NCBI GenBank assembly: GCA_022829145.1
Contig: CM040741.1
Location: 47,362,180-47,426,179 of the forward strand
Reading direction: 5' to 3'
DNA: 64,000 nucleotides
Source of the DNA: Albula goreensis
Lineage: Eukaryota; Chordata; Actinopteri; Albuliformes; Albulidae
Shown here: piece by piece, positions 37,478 through 58,912 of the stretch
Layout: every line of letters starts with the position of its first letter
Numbering within the stretch: position 1 is the stretch's first letter
Position numbers and translations under genes: made by a program
Notes under the pieces: model-generated
The model's input: the letters and a program-made list of their open reading frames with translations, nothing else
The model's database searches: none
What the model was told of the DNA's origin: nothing

Positions 37478-37799
37478 TATTGCATTCAGTCCATAATCAA
37501 CCCTTTCCCCCAACTGAGGAAGATCACTTTAATGAAAACAAAAACAAAATACATAAAAAACATACTGAAATACTCTATTTAACCACTGAACTTTGTAAAC
37601 CATAGTATCAGACAGGAACATGATGTGGTGAAAACTGAAAACAAAAAGTTCTCTGGACAGTGTAGAAATGCTGTTTTACACTGACTTCGTAACCACCATA
37701 CAACCAAGACATCACATCCAAAACACCCGCAGTACCAAATGTGACACGTAACCATATAAACACTGTCACTTAAAAGATCTTATTTACAATTTCAAACAT
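35586..37799. other. tmc2-like upstream region and smc5 downstream region
   Basis: Holds the 5'UTR and promoter of the tmc2-like gene and the 3' flank of smc5. No CCAAT/TATA pair is obvious. A (CA)n microsatellite lies at about 37447-37475. A 120-codon minus-strand open frame at 36293-36655 has no recognisable homology and no splice context, and is not called. No KLF9-like exon is seen, although KLF9 flanks SMC5 in mammals. Confidence 0.55.
37447..37475. repeat. (CA)n microsatellite
   Basis: About 14 CA units in the intergenic region between smc5 and the tmc2-like gene. Confidence 0.9.
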
Positions 37800-37805
37800 T
37801 TTAAT
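37800..37805 (-). terminator. Possible smc5 polyadenylation signal (ATTAAA)
   Basis: The common variant hexamer ATTAAA occurs on the minus strand about 75 bases after the smc5 stop codon. It is the nearest candidate, but the distance makes a very short 3'UTR. Confidence 0.3.
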
Positions 37806-37877
37806 TAATTTTTATAAAAGTTAAACAGGTTCATATTCCTCTACTATAAATATGAGTTTCCAGAGGTGTGGGCCGGT

Positions 37878-47518
<9,641 letters not shown>

Positions 47519-47578
47519 GTTTACATACCAGTCACTGGATCTGGCGTTCTCTGCTACGACTGGGAGAAACGCGAACAC

Positions 47579-47638
47579 TGCGTCATTTGCTTCCCGCCAA
47601 ACGAGTTTCGTTACAGCAGCTCAGCGGCTTCTGATTGG
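47579..47638 (-). promoter_or_regulatory. Putative smc5 promoter elements
   Basis: Within 60-125 bases upstream of the smc5 ATG there is a CRE-like TGCGTCAT (47579-47586), an E2F-type TTCCCGCCAA (47591-47600) and a CCAAT box on the minus strand (47634-47638). This TATA-less, CCAAT/E2F arrangement is normal for a cell-cycle gene. Confidence 0.45.
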
Positions 47639-47639
47639 A

Positions 47640-48513
47640 CGTTGTTCACACTTTTGTTCCGGTTGCAAATCAACATGATGTATCATGTCAACGTCGATCA
47701 AATTCCTGTGTGTTGATGAAGGGTCAGTAGTGCTGAAACTAAGCAATCTTAACAAACGTATTAATAAACAATTTATTTGGATTTTGAACCACGGAAGTTC
47801 AGTGTTATAAATTGTAGGTCTCAAAGTGAAAGCAATTACACTTCACCGTTGTATTCTATTAAATCTTCAAACTGCTATATTTTTATGCATATAGCAATGG
47901 CAATGGTTTTGCTACGAAAATACATAAACATAATTGAAGAATATGAAGAATAATTGTGCGAGAAAACGGGTGGGTTTGAGATCTTGAGAACACCGTAATT
48001 TGCATATATCTCATGTTTAATGTCTATCAGATTTTCACCTGGATTGACAAGTAAAAAAATGTCATTACCCCAGAATCCAACCACTCCTGAAGGGTTATAC
48101 TTGTACAGGAATTATCAACAAGTATAACAGAGATAATATCTTGGTTAATGTCTTGTATATCATAGTTAGAAATAAAATAAATTCAGTCGTTTTAAATATA
48201 CATATCTGGTATTAATTTATGAAAAAAGTCTTACTCTTACTCATCACTAAAATAAAATGATATAGGTAGTGTCTGAAATGCCCTTTACACTTACACCAGA
48301 CCAATGTGACTGTGCATTCCAGTAGGTGGTAGCATTCCTCTCTGCTGAAGACCAACATTCACAATATTCTGAAAAAAAATTTCACGAAGGGAAGTGTCCT
48401 GCCAGTACTGGCACTTTGTTACTGTAGCCACAATTGTATAAACACATTAAAATACAACACACAGAAGTGCTCACACACACACACACTGTCACTCTCTATC
48501 TGTCACAGTTAGA

Positions 48514-48585
<72 letters not shown>

Positions 48586-49600
48586 AACAGACCCAACAAA
48601 ACATGTAAGTAGTATGGTGAATTTGTGTGAGTGTCATTTGCAGTTTGAATTGAACATAATATCAAATGTAAATATAAATGGGCAAATCTTTATTGATACA
48701 ATTCATATAATATCTTGTATTGCAGTGGCCATTTGGAAATGGATAGTGAATGAAGCAGTTTAATAAGGGATTATAATTTGATGTTACAGAATTATGTGGG
48801 TTCAAGTGAGTTCTTCGACCCTACATAATACTGATTGTGACCTCTGCTTTTACTGTTTACTTTTTCAGTAATTTCATGTATATTTGTGATTTTCAAGCAA
48901 AGTTAGCAAAAAAAAATTCTGTACCACACAAAGAGTATTTATGAAGATATAATGTTATTGAATATCTTTGACTGACAGAATATTATCAACAAATTATGCG
49001 AAGTGCTAGTTTAGCAGCATAGCCCAAATATGGTGAACGATAGAGTACAACATCACAACATATCTTGAATTTGCAAGCATTCTCTTGCTTGATTCTGTCA
49101 TTTGTGTACAGTTGCAGGTGTTTACATACTTTGTGTTTGGTGATAAGTACAATAGCTTGACGAAATCACACAGGAATGTTGTTCATTGACCATAAGAGAA
49201 GAAGAGGTTATTGTCAGGAAGTAGAAGAGAAGTGGATGTTTGCTGAAGATGAGAGAGGAATAGGATGGTTGCAGGAATTTAGAGAGAAACAAGATTTGGC
49301 AGATGAGAGTGAAGAAGACAATGCTTGCAGTGTATGAAAGAGGAGTAGGACGATGTTGTTAGCAGGAAGGGAATGAAAGACGTTTCCCTGGATGTAAAAC
49401 ATATGTTCTGCAAGCTCAAAGCCAAAGCTCAAAATCTTAAAAAGAAAATTTCCTATCAATAATGTAGTGAATGTTCTATCCACAAAAATAGAAATATTTA
49501 ATCCATACAGGAAATAATATCATGTCTATTATGTTCTCTCTCCCTTTGACCTTTTGGTCATAGGAACAAGAGTTATTCATACATCCGTTATTTAATCACC
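47640..49600. other. Intergenic between smc5 and mamdc2
   Basis: About 2 kb upstream of smc5 and downstream of mamdc2. It holds a long (CA)n array at 48515-48584, an AATAAA on the minus strand at 48689-48694 and two ATTAAA hexamers nearer the mamdc2 stop, any of which could end the mamdc2 transcript. No exon was recognised. Confidence 0.6.
48515..48584. repeat. (CA)n microsatellite
   Basis: Uninterrupted run of about 35 CA units in the smc5-mamdc2 intergenic region. Confidence 0.95.
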
Positions 49601-49617
49601 GATTGTCCTTAGTGCAC

Positions 49618-51544
49618 TCAGCGTGCAATGCCATTGACATTTTCAGAGAACCTTGACTCTGCAGTTGTGGGTCCTTTCACTGTGGAAGACATAAACAGTA
49701 AAAGATTAAATACTGACAACTACAGCAACAGTGTGTGTTTGTGTGTTTTACTTTTTATATTATTGCTGTGACTTTCATAGCCTCTTCAAAACGATGCTGT
49801 TGTCATACTTTTTCCTACACCTTAAGTAAAGACCTATAGGAAAATGTAGTACAGTAATTTCAGCCTCAGCATGTCTCGGCGTCACGTTAGAATCTGATAC
49901 CTGAAAGTTCCTTGTGTCTCCTACCTTTGCACGGTCCCTTTTTAAACAGAATGTCATCAATCGCAATATCGCTCCTTATTGAGCTGCCCCTCACAGCTTC
50001 AAATACAATCTGCAATGTGAGAAAAAAAACAATAGAGGAATTGAGTACAACTGTTGCACCAATACTTAAATGACTGTCTACAAATGTGCATGAAGCTGTC
50101 CGATATCAGTATACACATGCAAAACACACAATACTCAGCATGACATTTTGGATTATGTAAATACTATGGATTTTCTAAAATTCTAGAGGAGGAATTACTA
50201 CCAAAACTGTCTCGTCATTCTTATCATTGTATCCAGGATTAATGTCGTGTAAGTCACACTGTAGATGAGTGATTAGTAGATAAGTTAGGTGTAATTTGTT
50301 GTATACAACCTGTTCACAGGTTGTACAGTAGTGTTCATCAGGGAGGGGTTTCATGTTGATCGGGGTGTTTAGTAATTATGGGGGTGGAGGCTGTTGTTAG
50401 TGGAGATAGAGTGTGGTGTTTTCAGGTGTGTAGTTTAATGTCAGTGAGAAGGCTTTGTACTTGCCTGATGGTTGTTGTTACACTTGTAGTCCACTTCGGC
50501 CTTCAACCATGAGATACTCTGCTCTCCTTGTCGGCTCCAAAGCACCTCTTCCTGGATAGATTCCTCCTGTCTCAGGTAGACAATTAGCTGTCCTGTCCCT
50601 GACCCAAACATGTGGTAGTGGAATTGCAGGCACTGTGGACTATGAGAACCACGGAGATTGCTGGTGGACAGACGGGCATTCTGCCCGGGTAGCAAGGGGG
50701 AGGCCTCAATGTACATGTAGTGCCCTGGAAGACAGTGATATGGACCACAGTGATTTGGAACACAGTGATGTCATGATATTACCTGAAACACAATAATGGC
50801 AGCACAGTGATGTGCTCTGGACTTGAGTGATGTTCGTGTTGTGCTCTGTAACACAGTGATAGACACATAGGGCTCGAGGACGTATGACCTAGAGGTAAAC
50901 AGACCTTTTTAGTGGATTTAAACTCCATACATATATTTGTACATGAGCTAGACTCACCCACCCCTGTGGTGTGATCTCCCCTTGGTCCAGTGTAGGACGT
51001 GGGTGTTGGCCCTTTCTCTCGCACCCAGTCGACCGCGTCAAGCTTCTTCTCTTGAATATAGCCACAATCATCTATCTCAAAGTCACACTGGCCAGGGATA
51101 GACAGGAACGACCCTGAAAAGACACATGTTCTCCCAGGTGAAATCCCACCATTCTGTATAAAACAAACTACAACTCCTAGTACTACTTAAGTGTTACTTA
51201 TTATTGCTCTCTGCATGCCATCTGTGTTTGTATCTATAACTCCCACAGTGCCAGGTGATCTACCTAGTACAGTTTCCAGAATTCTCTGTGACATTGAAAA
51301 AACTTCTGGTGTGCCCTGTGATGCACATTTAAATGTCACTCATTGCCAGCATACTAGAGGAGTTACATTACAACAACTACCAAATGTTACCTATACGATG
51401 CAGTATTATATTTACAATTAACAATTGTAATTAACAAAAAACAATGTTTACAATTAACAATATGTGTTGGAGCATTTGTGTAGCATGGATAAAACAAAAT
51501 GTCTTTAGTGTGTAGTATTATATCCTGAGTTGCCTTGGAATATT

Positions 51545-51599
<55 letters not shown>

Positions 51600-53944
51600 A
51601 TGAGAGAGAGAGAGATGTATAACAGATGTTCACACATGCTCAGATGTGTGAACATGTGTCATGCTCAGATGTGTGAACATGTGTCGATGTGCAGACCTAC
51701 CTGAAGACAGAGAGCAGTCTCCCAGAGTCACCCTGATGTCATCAAGAGCTACTAGCCCACAATCCCAGAAATTCTTGCAGATACTGACAAACACCACCTG
51801 CACCACAGACCAACAGCTTATTTAATTCAAATACTTACTATCTACCGCATATAATTCCACGGTTGTAAAATTACAGGATCACTCTATTCAGAATATACAG
51901 GATTACTCAGGATCAAACAAAAATGTAGATGCATATATAAAATACACAATATTGATGATAAAAGACACATAATATTGTTTTAAACCCCAGCAAAGAGATG
52001 TGAGCCTGAACTATCTCACAGCTGTTACTGATACAAATGGGACAGAGGGAGAAAACCACTGGGCCCAGATGGCATTTGCTATCAGAAATAGGGGGTGATT
52101 TAACAGTCTGTGCTCAGGACTGGATTATATGTGCTGTGAGCCCAAGCATCCCCCTCCCCCAAAAGACACATCTCTTCCAAGTTACCACATGCAGAACAGA
52201 AGCTGTATTATTAAACAAATTAATGCAATACAAACCAAACAACTTCCAGGAAGCATATATCAGAACAGCTATAAATATTATTTTTAATTATCTTAATTAT
52301 TATACATTGACTACTGTACATTGATTGTTATATACCATACACATTGCATTGTGGGTGATTTGTTCATGGGGTTGCATACTTTATAGATGATGAAGCCATT
52401 ACTAATTAAATAATTTAAACTCTGAAATGCTTCCGCCTTATAAATGTTATAAAAGAACCTTCTGTTTTTTGCATATTTTTGGTACATAGATATCTATTTT
52501 GCATACAGTGGGGTACACTTTGCTGTAAATAAGGTGTGTTATAAGGGTATAGGGTATTACCTTTACATGTATGTAAATAAGGTATGTTAAGCATTGCCTG
52601 TGTATGCATGTGTGTTAGGCATATGGGGTGCTACCTTAGTGGCTTGCGGGTTCTGGAAGGTGATGTCCACCTCAGTCCAAATGTCCTTGGAGTTTCCACT
52701 CACTGTCCAGATTTTCTCCAGGGTCTGGCTGTCCTCGTGTTGAACATACACAGCCAGAGAGCTGTCTGACTTGCCGATCCCCATGAGTGTGTAGTAGAAT
52801 CGCAGGCAGTATGTCAGCTGGCCCGGCATTGATGGCCCAAACAGCCGGCTCACATAGCCATACTTCTGCAAGAAGCGTGTGTTTGCTACTAGGAATGACC
52901 CTACAGGGAAAGAGAGAGAAAAAGAGAAAGTCACTCCACAGCAACAGTTTCCATGGTAATAGTCTAACTCATTCACACTATCTGGACTGCTACTTAAAAA
53001 CACATTTTTACATTACTGTTTTAAGTTATGTGATTGTATGATTTTAGAACAAACATTATTATACTAACTTCAGGGGGAGTCAATCAGCGGAGCCATTTGG
53101 TTGATTAGTGTAACTCAACTGATCAAGAAGGGTGGTCACTTGAGTCACTCACCTGCACCGGTAGTGTGGTCCCCTGTTCTATATAGGTTGGGTTTGATAG
53201 ACACTCTCTTCCACACAGAGTTGTCTGATTGGGCTTGCTGGTATGCACAGAATCCCATCTCAAAATCACAGTTTCCAATGGAGGGGTCAAAAGGTGGCTC
53301 TGTAACAGATAACAGCTGAACATTACTCTTCATGTATACATTTACATATATGCAAACAATGCACATAATAAATACACACTGCTTGCATGTTTGCACACAT
53401 ATATGTGCACAAATAGACATGAACACACACACAAGCACACACACAGTACCTGTTTCAGCATCACAGAACTCAGCAGAGAAGGAAATGTTATCGAGCGCCA
53501 CTTGTCCCCCATTGGGTTTGTTAAAGGCAGCTTCAAACACCACCTGCAGAGAGAATACACCTTTACTCCCAAATGTACAGATAGGAACAGGCACCAAAAT
53601 GTAAATACATGTGGATGAAGATAAAAGTGTCACAGACAATGCATTAGACCATATTACTTTCTTTCTCTGCTCAGAATATTTGATTTATTGCTCATGACAC
53701 CAGAATATCTGTTGTTTTGAATTGTCCTTGGTTACAAGGAAGGCTGGTTTGTGGGCGTTGATATTATTGTGAAATACCCCCCTGAGGTTACTGTTAGCAC
53801 AGAGGCCTCTTTAATTGTTTGGATTGATTTAGTCTCGAAGTATCACTAGTTTTTTATTTCACATTTCAGGGAAACACCCAGTTTCTAACACAAGGTTGAG
53901 GACCTTCTGTGCTGCTTCTTGTAGCATTGGTCAACAGGAACGAC

Positions 53945-53980
<36 letters not shown>

Positions 53981-55703
53981 TCCAGAGGATAGGGAGCCTT
54001 GATGTCCAACTGCACTAAGGTCCAGGTGGATGTATGGTCAATACTAGGCCTCCAGATCTCCTCCCCCTGTCCCAGCTTGTCTCTGGTGAAGACAGAGAAC
54101 TGGCTCCCTCCATCTTGGCTCTGCAGGTAGTAGAAGGACAAACAGCCAGATAGCGGTGTAGTCGTCATGGGAGACACCAGTCTGGCCACTTCCTGTGGTT
54201 TACTGGCATAAAGTGAGGCCACATACATGTAGTGACCTGGGGTAGATGAAAAAATAAAATCTTTTTTATTTTAATATCTTTGAACAAATAGTTTACAAAT
54301 TTTTCAAATAAACAACAATTAGCATAATACATGAAATAAAACATAACTGACATAATAAAACAAACTAAATATATTTGCAGACATTAATCAGGTGCATCAA
54401 TCTTGTCCTGTTAATTTTGTTATAGTTTCATGTCCGCCTTGGCCATGTATGAGGGGATAAACCCTGACACAGCTCCTGACTGATGTCATTACTCCTTGTG
54501 CCAGCTCATGAGGTTTACCATCATCTGCTTTCCACCTTCAAACTGAAAAGACTGAGGCAACAGTTGACCCTCTTAGATTCAGCTGAACATCCATTCAAAT
54601 AGCGCTGTCCTCTGTCTGACATGGTCAATAATGCTTGATATATTTGATGCTTCCACCTGCAGTCACCCTACAGCAGTCAGCCCCTCTTCTGTGACCATTA
54701 ACATGTCTTCCCTAATTTCTACAATGTTCTTGCCCTGCATTGCTCTCTCTAGGCTGAGCCATGTAGATATATGTTACCAGGGCTCACACTTCATCTTATG
54801 TGGCTATTCATTTAATGTTGTTGAAGTTTCACCATTATAAATTACTGATCAATAATGAGCTATTATCAGAAAAAGCACTTCAATCAATTTAAAAACCAGT
54901 AACCAAGGTTCCCAATGTCACAGTCAGACACACCCTATCTATGTGTCCAGAGATGCAATAGCATGTATGAGTGTGAGATGCTCAGGTGAACTGTACCTGT
55001 GATTTGGCTGGATTGGGTGTTTATGTTGGTCCCACCTATGTACCAGTTCACACTTGGGCTCCACTGGTTCTTGTAACCACACATCTGCTGCTCTTCAAAA
55101 TTACACTCTGTGAGAAGACATGTATAACACATTAATTGGAACATGACCTCACACCAACACACACTCCATCATATGTATTACACCATTATGACAGCATCAC
55201 ACAGTTCACCACAAGGACACACATTATACATATTACATAACACCATCACACCGCATTCCATTACAATCACTAACTGTAATTCACTGCACAAATCACCCCC
55301 ATTTTCACCTTCTGAACCAGGAAATGTAATATCATTATTAGCCAGTGAGAAAATCTATATATAACTATCAACTTTTTAAATGCATGATCACATATTAGTT
55401 ACTATTGAGTGACAAGACACATGAGTTACCCAGTCTGCACATATGACAGAAAAGAATCATGTGTGTTGTGTTCATAATAACTGTATGCCAGTTGTTTTCA
55501 TGCACAAAATACCATGCATGTTGTTTTCACACAAAGAAAGATGTTATTTATGTTTATGAATCAGAATCATGTGTCATTTTTTGTATATATTGTATGCACT
55601 TGTAGACCACTGACCTAGGCAGTACCCAGGAACGATGCGAATCTCAATGATGGACACACTGCTATTTGTCCTTTCTCCTGGTTTGCCTTCCAGTACCATC
55701 TGT

Positions 55704-55740
<37 letters not shown>

Positions 55741-58700
55741 GTTTTCAGATCAATTGCATCACAGATTGTGAGTTTTGAATGATAATTATATGTTTAGAAA
55801 AAAGACTTTATGTGCTAGTACAAAGAACACTGGGATATCTACCATATTAATTATAAGGCAAGATACAGACTTAAATCGATCTTTTTGGTAGACCAGAAAG
55901 TAAGCTTATGTAAGTTACATGATGATGTAAGAAATCTAAATATGTTAAGCATTATCATTTATTGCAAGATGAAAGTAGTATAAAAAGCCACAAGATTAGA
56001 GCAGAGAGGGTGAGACAGAGGACCTGACTCTTTGAAATGATGCATACACCAACTTTAAACTTCTCTGCTCTAATGGGTGATGAGTTTATTACGGGTGGAT
56101 CTGAGTGACTCACAGCCTAAATATGCACAGAAACAGGATACTGTTTCACAGGGCCATGTGTTTGCATTACCAATCTATGGAGAGGTCACAAGTCTCTTCC
56201 CAGGTGTCCATAAAATAAATATATTATCCCAACAGATTGTGCACTGAATCAAGCCATACTGGTGCAATGATGTAATGATGAAAAAATGAAAAAGAAAATG
56301 AAATCTGACATAAAAAATAGAACAGAGCTTAATCTTCTCATTACTGATTTACCACACTTGTAAACTTGTGGTACCACAGTTACATTGAATCCATCTGGAG
56401 AGAATTTTTCCTTTTATTTTTCTTTTTATGGAAGACTTTGTAGTTAAGCATCATATGAGGTTAATAAAAGCAATGATTTTTAAACTGAATATTCTATTCT
56501 GAAGCACCATCTCCATCTTTACACATCTACATGTAAATTAGTATGCATGAATCTCAGAGTGAGTGTGATTCTCTTACAGAAATGGTCTTACAGACAATGA
56601 TGCTTAGCTGCAAAGTAGCCACGAAGTAATTCCACTTGACCATCTTGGTTGGCTTGGCATTTATATCGCATTATAATTTGAGCATGTCTTGAAACTAAGT
56701 GAACAAATACTATAAAGCGTTTAGGTGCTAGTTTGTAATTCTGCAGGCTTGAAGTGGTAGCTCAACACCTTTTTCTTTGTGTATAGCACCTACACATTGG
56801 CTACAAAAGACAGGAGAATGTATCACTTAAATTATGCTGCTGTAGAATTGTCTCCTTCCCTGTCCATATTCATGTGTGGAAACAAAAGATATTGCTGAAA
56901 TGAGATGAAGGTTCCTGACATTTCACATACAGTTCCGATAATTTATTCTTTCCTGTGCATCACAACAGCAGGAAGAGCAGACAGCAAGGTCTGATTCACA
57001 TGGCGACTTGCATTTGAAGTGAGTTGGTGTAAGTTTCTCGGTGAGAGCATAGCTGAGTATTTTTTGGCAGAAGAGCACATAGCAGTGCTCTGGCACCTGT
57101 TCTGCAGTTGGCTAACATGTGTTGGGGCTGTGGTCTGATTCCATCATATTTTAAGAATTCTGCTGAATTTCCTTCTCTTCTTCATTGTAGAGACTTCGGA
57201 TGAATTTATACATAAATTAAATATAATCCTATTTCAGGATTTGAGGACTAGGAGGTTTCCTGTTATTCCCATCCCTGCCTGGAAACTGACAACATACTTT
57301 TATTTATATATTTTTATTTTTCCCTTATTTTCCACCTCAGATTCAACTGAGGAGTTTATCCTCTTTCAGCAACCTCCTCCCTGTTCATGTGGAGGCCACC
57401 ATGAACACGTGGCCCCCTTAATTCTTGTGACGATAGCACAGCTCTCTCACATAGGCATATTTCAGTTGAGGGGATGAAATATGTTGTGTAGGTGACTAGT
57501 AGGATGTGTTGTGAAGATGTGTTTACCTTGTAGGAGGCAGAAGTGTTCCACAAGTCAATGCTGGCCACAAGCCAGCTATCAGAGGGCATGTCAGCAGTCC
57601 ATAGGGTCTGATCAAAGGTGTCTCCTTCTGGCCGCAAGAGGAGCTGCAGGGACCCGGACCCAGTAATCTGATACACAAACCTGACACAGCTCCATTCAAA
57701 CATCTCCAGCTCCGGGCTCACCAGAACTGCCTTCTCACTACCCTTCATGAGTGGACTGTCCACTTCGATAAAGTGCCCTGCAAAGCAGAGACCAGTACTG
57801 CTGAATCTGGAGAGAGACCAGACCTGCTCTGCTGCTTCAGGAGAGACAAACAAGGTCTCCCACAGTGAGAGAAACCAGTACAGTCCAAACAGGAAAGAGA
57901 GACAGACAGGGCTCAAGCACTACAACCACACACTCACAGACACACCTACACAGACAAATCTTTGAAGCCACACCTTTGCCATAGATGTAACTATGGACAA
58001 ACCATGGATACGTCTGCTCAGTTATTACTATCACAAAATTCAAGAGGTGAATTTACAGCTTTGATTGTATGAGGACAAAAAGAGTCATTTTTATCATTTC
58101 AAAACATCCAGATGTCTTGGTGCTGAAAATGATTCAGCCCAGATGTGATTCCTCCCTGCCACAGTACAGCGTGTAACAAAAAATGTTTTAAATGGATAGC
58201 CCACAATAATACCCACTCCTGCTCAAAACATGTGCACAAGCCATCTCAGATTTCAATGTTTTCCTCTAACCTGAGGGCTTAAAGAAGAAAGGGGCAAGCC
58301 TGCAAACCACAGCCTGCATCTGCATTTGCCTTAGCCACTCACTACTGTACTGAAAAGTGGTGCATTCTTAGGGCTCTAACACAAAGTTTCCTGCATGATA
58401 AACATTTCCAGACTCACCATCCTGGTTCAATGTCCATCTGGAGTAGGAAGGGTCTGACACGTAGCCACAGGTACCAGTCTCAAAGTTGCATGACCCTGGC
58501 AAAGTCTGTGTTCTGGCCACAATGACTGGAGCAGAAAGAAAAGGTAGTAAGGCACAGAGATACAATACCTACACTACAACTATTACATACAGAGCCCTTA
58601 CATAGTGCAGCTACACCTCTTATTAGAGAGAGAAGTACATGGAGCCTTGTGTTTCAGGGCTAAAGTAAGTCGATGTGGTCTCAAGAACTGTTGACTATGT

Positions 58701-58912
58701 ATTGAATAAAATACTACAAATTATGTAGTACAAAATGTATTATGTAAAATGTAAACCTTAAAAATGCAGAGCCTTACATATGTGACAAATTTGTGGACAT
58801 GCACAGAAGATGTTCCATGTGTGATATGAGGAAAACAGGCTCTGTGGTCTGAGGCTTCAGAAGATGAACGTGGAGACTTACAGTGGAAGCAGAGGAGCAG
58901 GATAAGGAGCAT
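49618..58912 (-). CDS. mamdc2: MAM domain-containing protein 2
   Basis: Secreted extracellular-matrix protein (mamcan). Exons: 58882-58912, 58418-58525, 57527-57777, 55615-55699, 54997-55107, 53980-54236, 53450-53543, 53153-53299, 52635-52900, 51701-51797, 50958-51113, 50465-50724, 49925-50009, 49618-49679. They join to 669 codons in 14 exons, the same exon number as I recall for human MAMDC2 (686 codons). Residues 1-~20 form a signal peptide (MLLILLLCFH). Four MAM domains follow, each split over three exons. Their start motifs are SCNFETGTCGY, ECNFEEQQMCGY, NCDFEMGFCAY and QCDFEIDDCGY. Diagnostic motifs GDHTTG, CLSFYY, CLRFYY and IAIDDI are present, and each domain contains a VALDD/IAIDD-like end. 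The last exon gives a short Ser/Thr-rich tail without a membrane anchor. The intron after exon 12 begins with GC. Microsatellites abut two splice sites (55702-55740 and 53947-53977). Confidence 0.93.
50726..50860. repeat. Short degenerate repeat with CACAGTGAT core
   Basis: Five to six copies of a CACAGTGAT-containing unit with irregular 15-30-base spacing lie in the mamdc2 intron just upstream, in gene direction, of exon 12. Confidence 0.55.
51545..51616. repeat. (GT)n(GA)n compound microsatellite
   Basis: A GT run followed directly by GA units, in a mamdc2 intron. Confidence 0.9.
51636..51685. repeat. Two-copy 25-bp direct repeat
   Basis: The unit ATGCTCAGATGTGTGAACAT plus GTGTC occurs twice without spacing, just outside mamdc2 exon 10 (51701-51797). 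Confidence 0.85.
53947..53977. repeat. (CT)n microsatellite abutting a mamdc2 donor
   Basis: On the coding strand the exon ends GAG and the intron begins GTGAGAGAGAGAG, so the repeat is part of the donor region of exon 6. Confidence 0.9.
55702..55740. repeat. (ATCA)n microsatellite abutting a mamdc2 acceptor
   Basis: On the coding strand about nine GATT units run straight into the acceptor ATTACAG of exon 4, taking the place of a normal polypyrimidine tract. Confidence 0.9.
55741..57526 (-). other. mamdc2 intron 3
   Basis: About 1.8 kb of AT-rich intron between exons 57527-57777 and 55615-55699. Nothing coding or structured was recognised. Confidence 0.7.
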
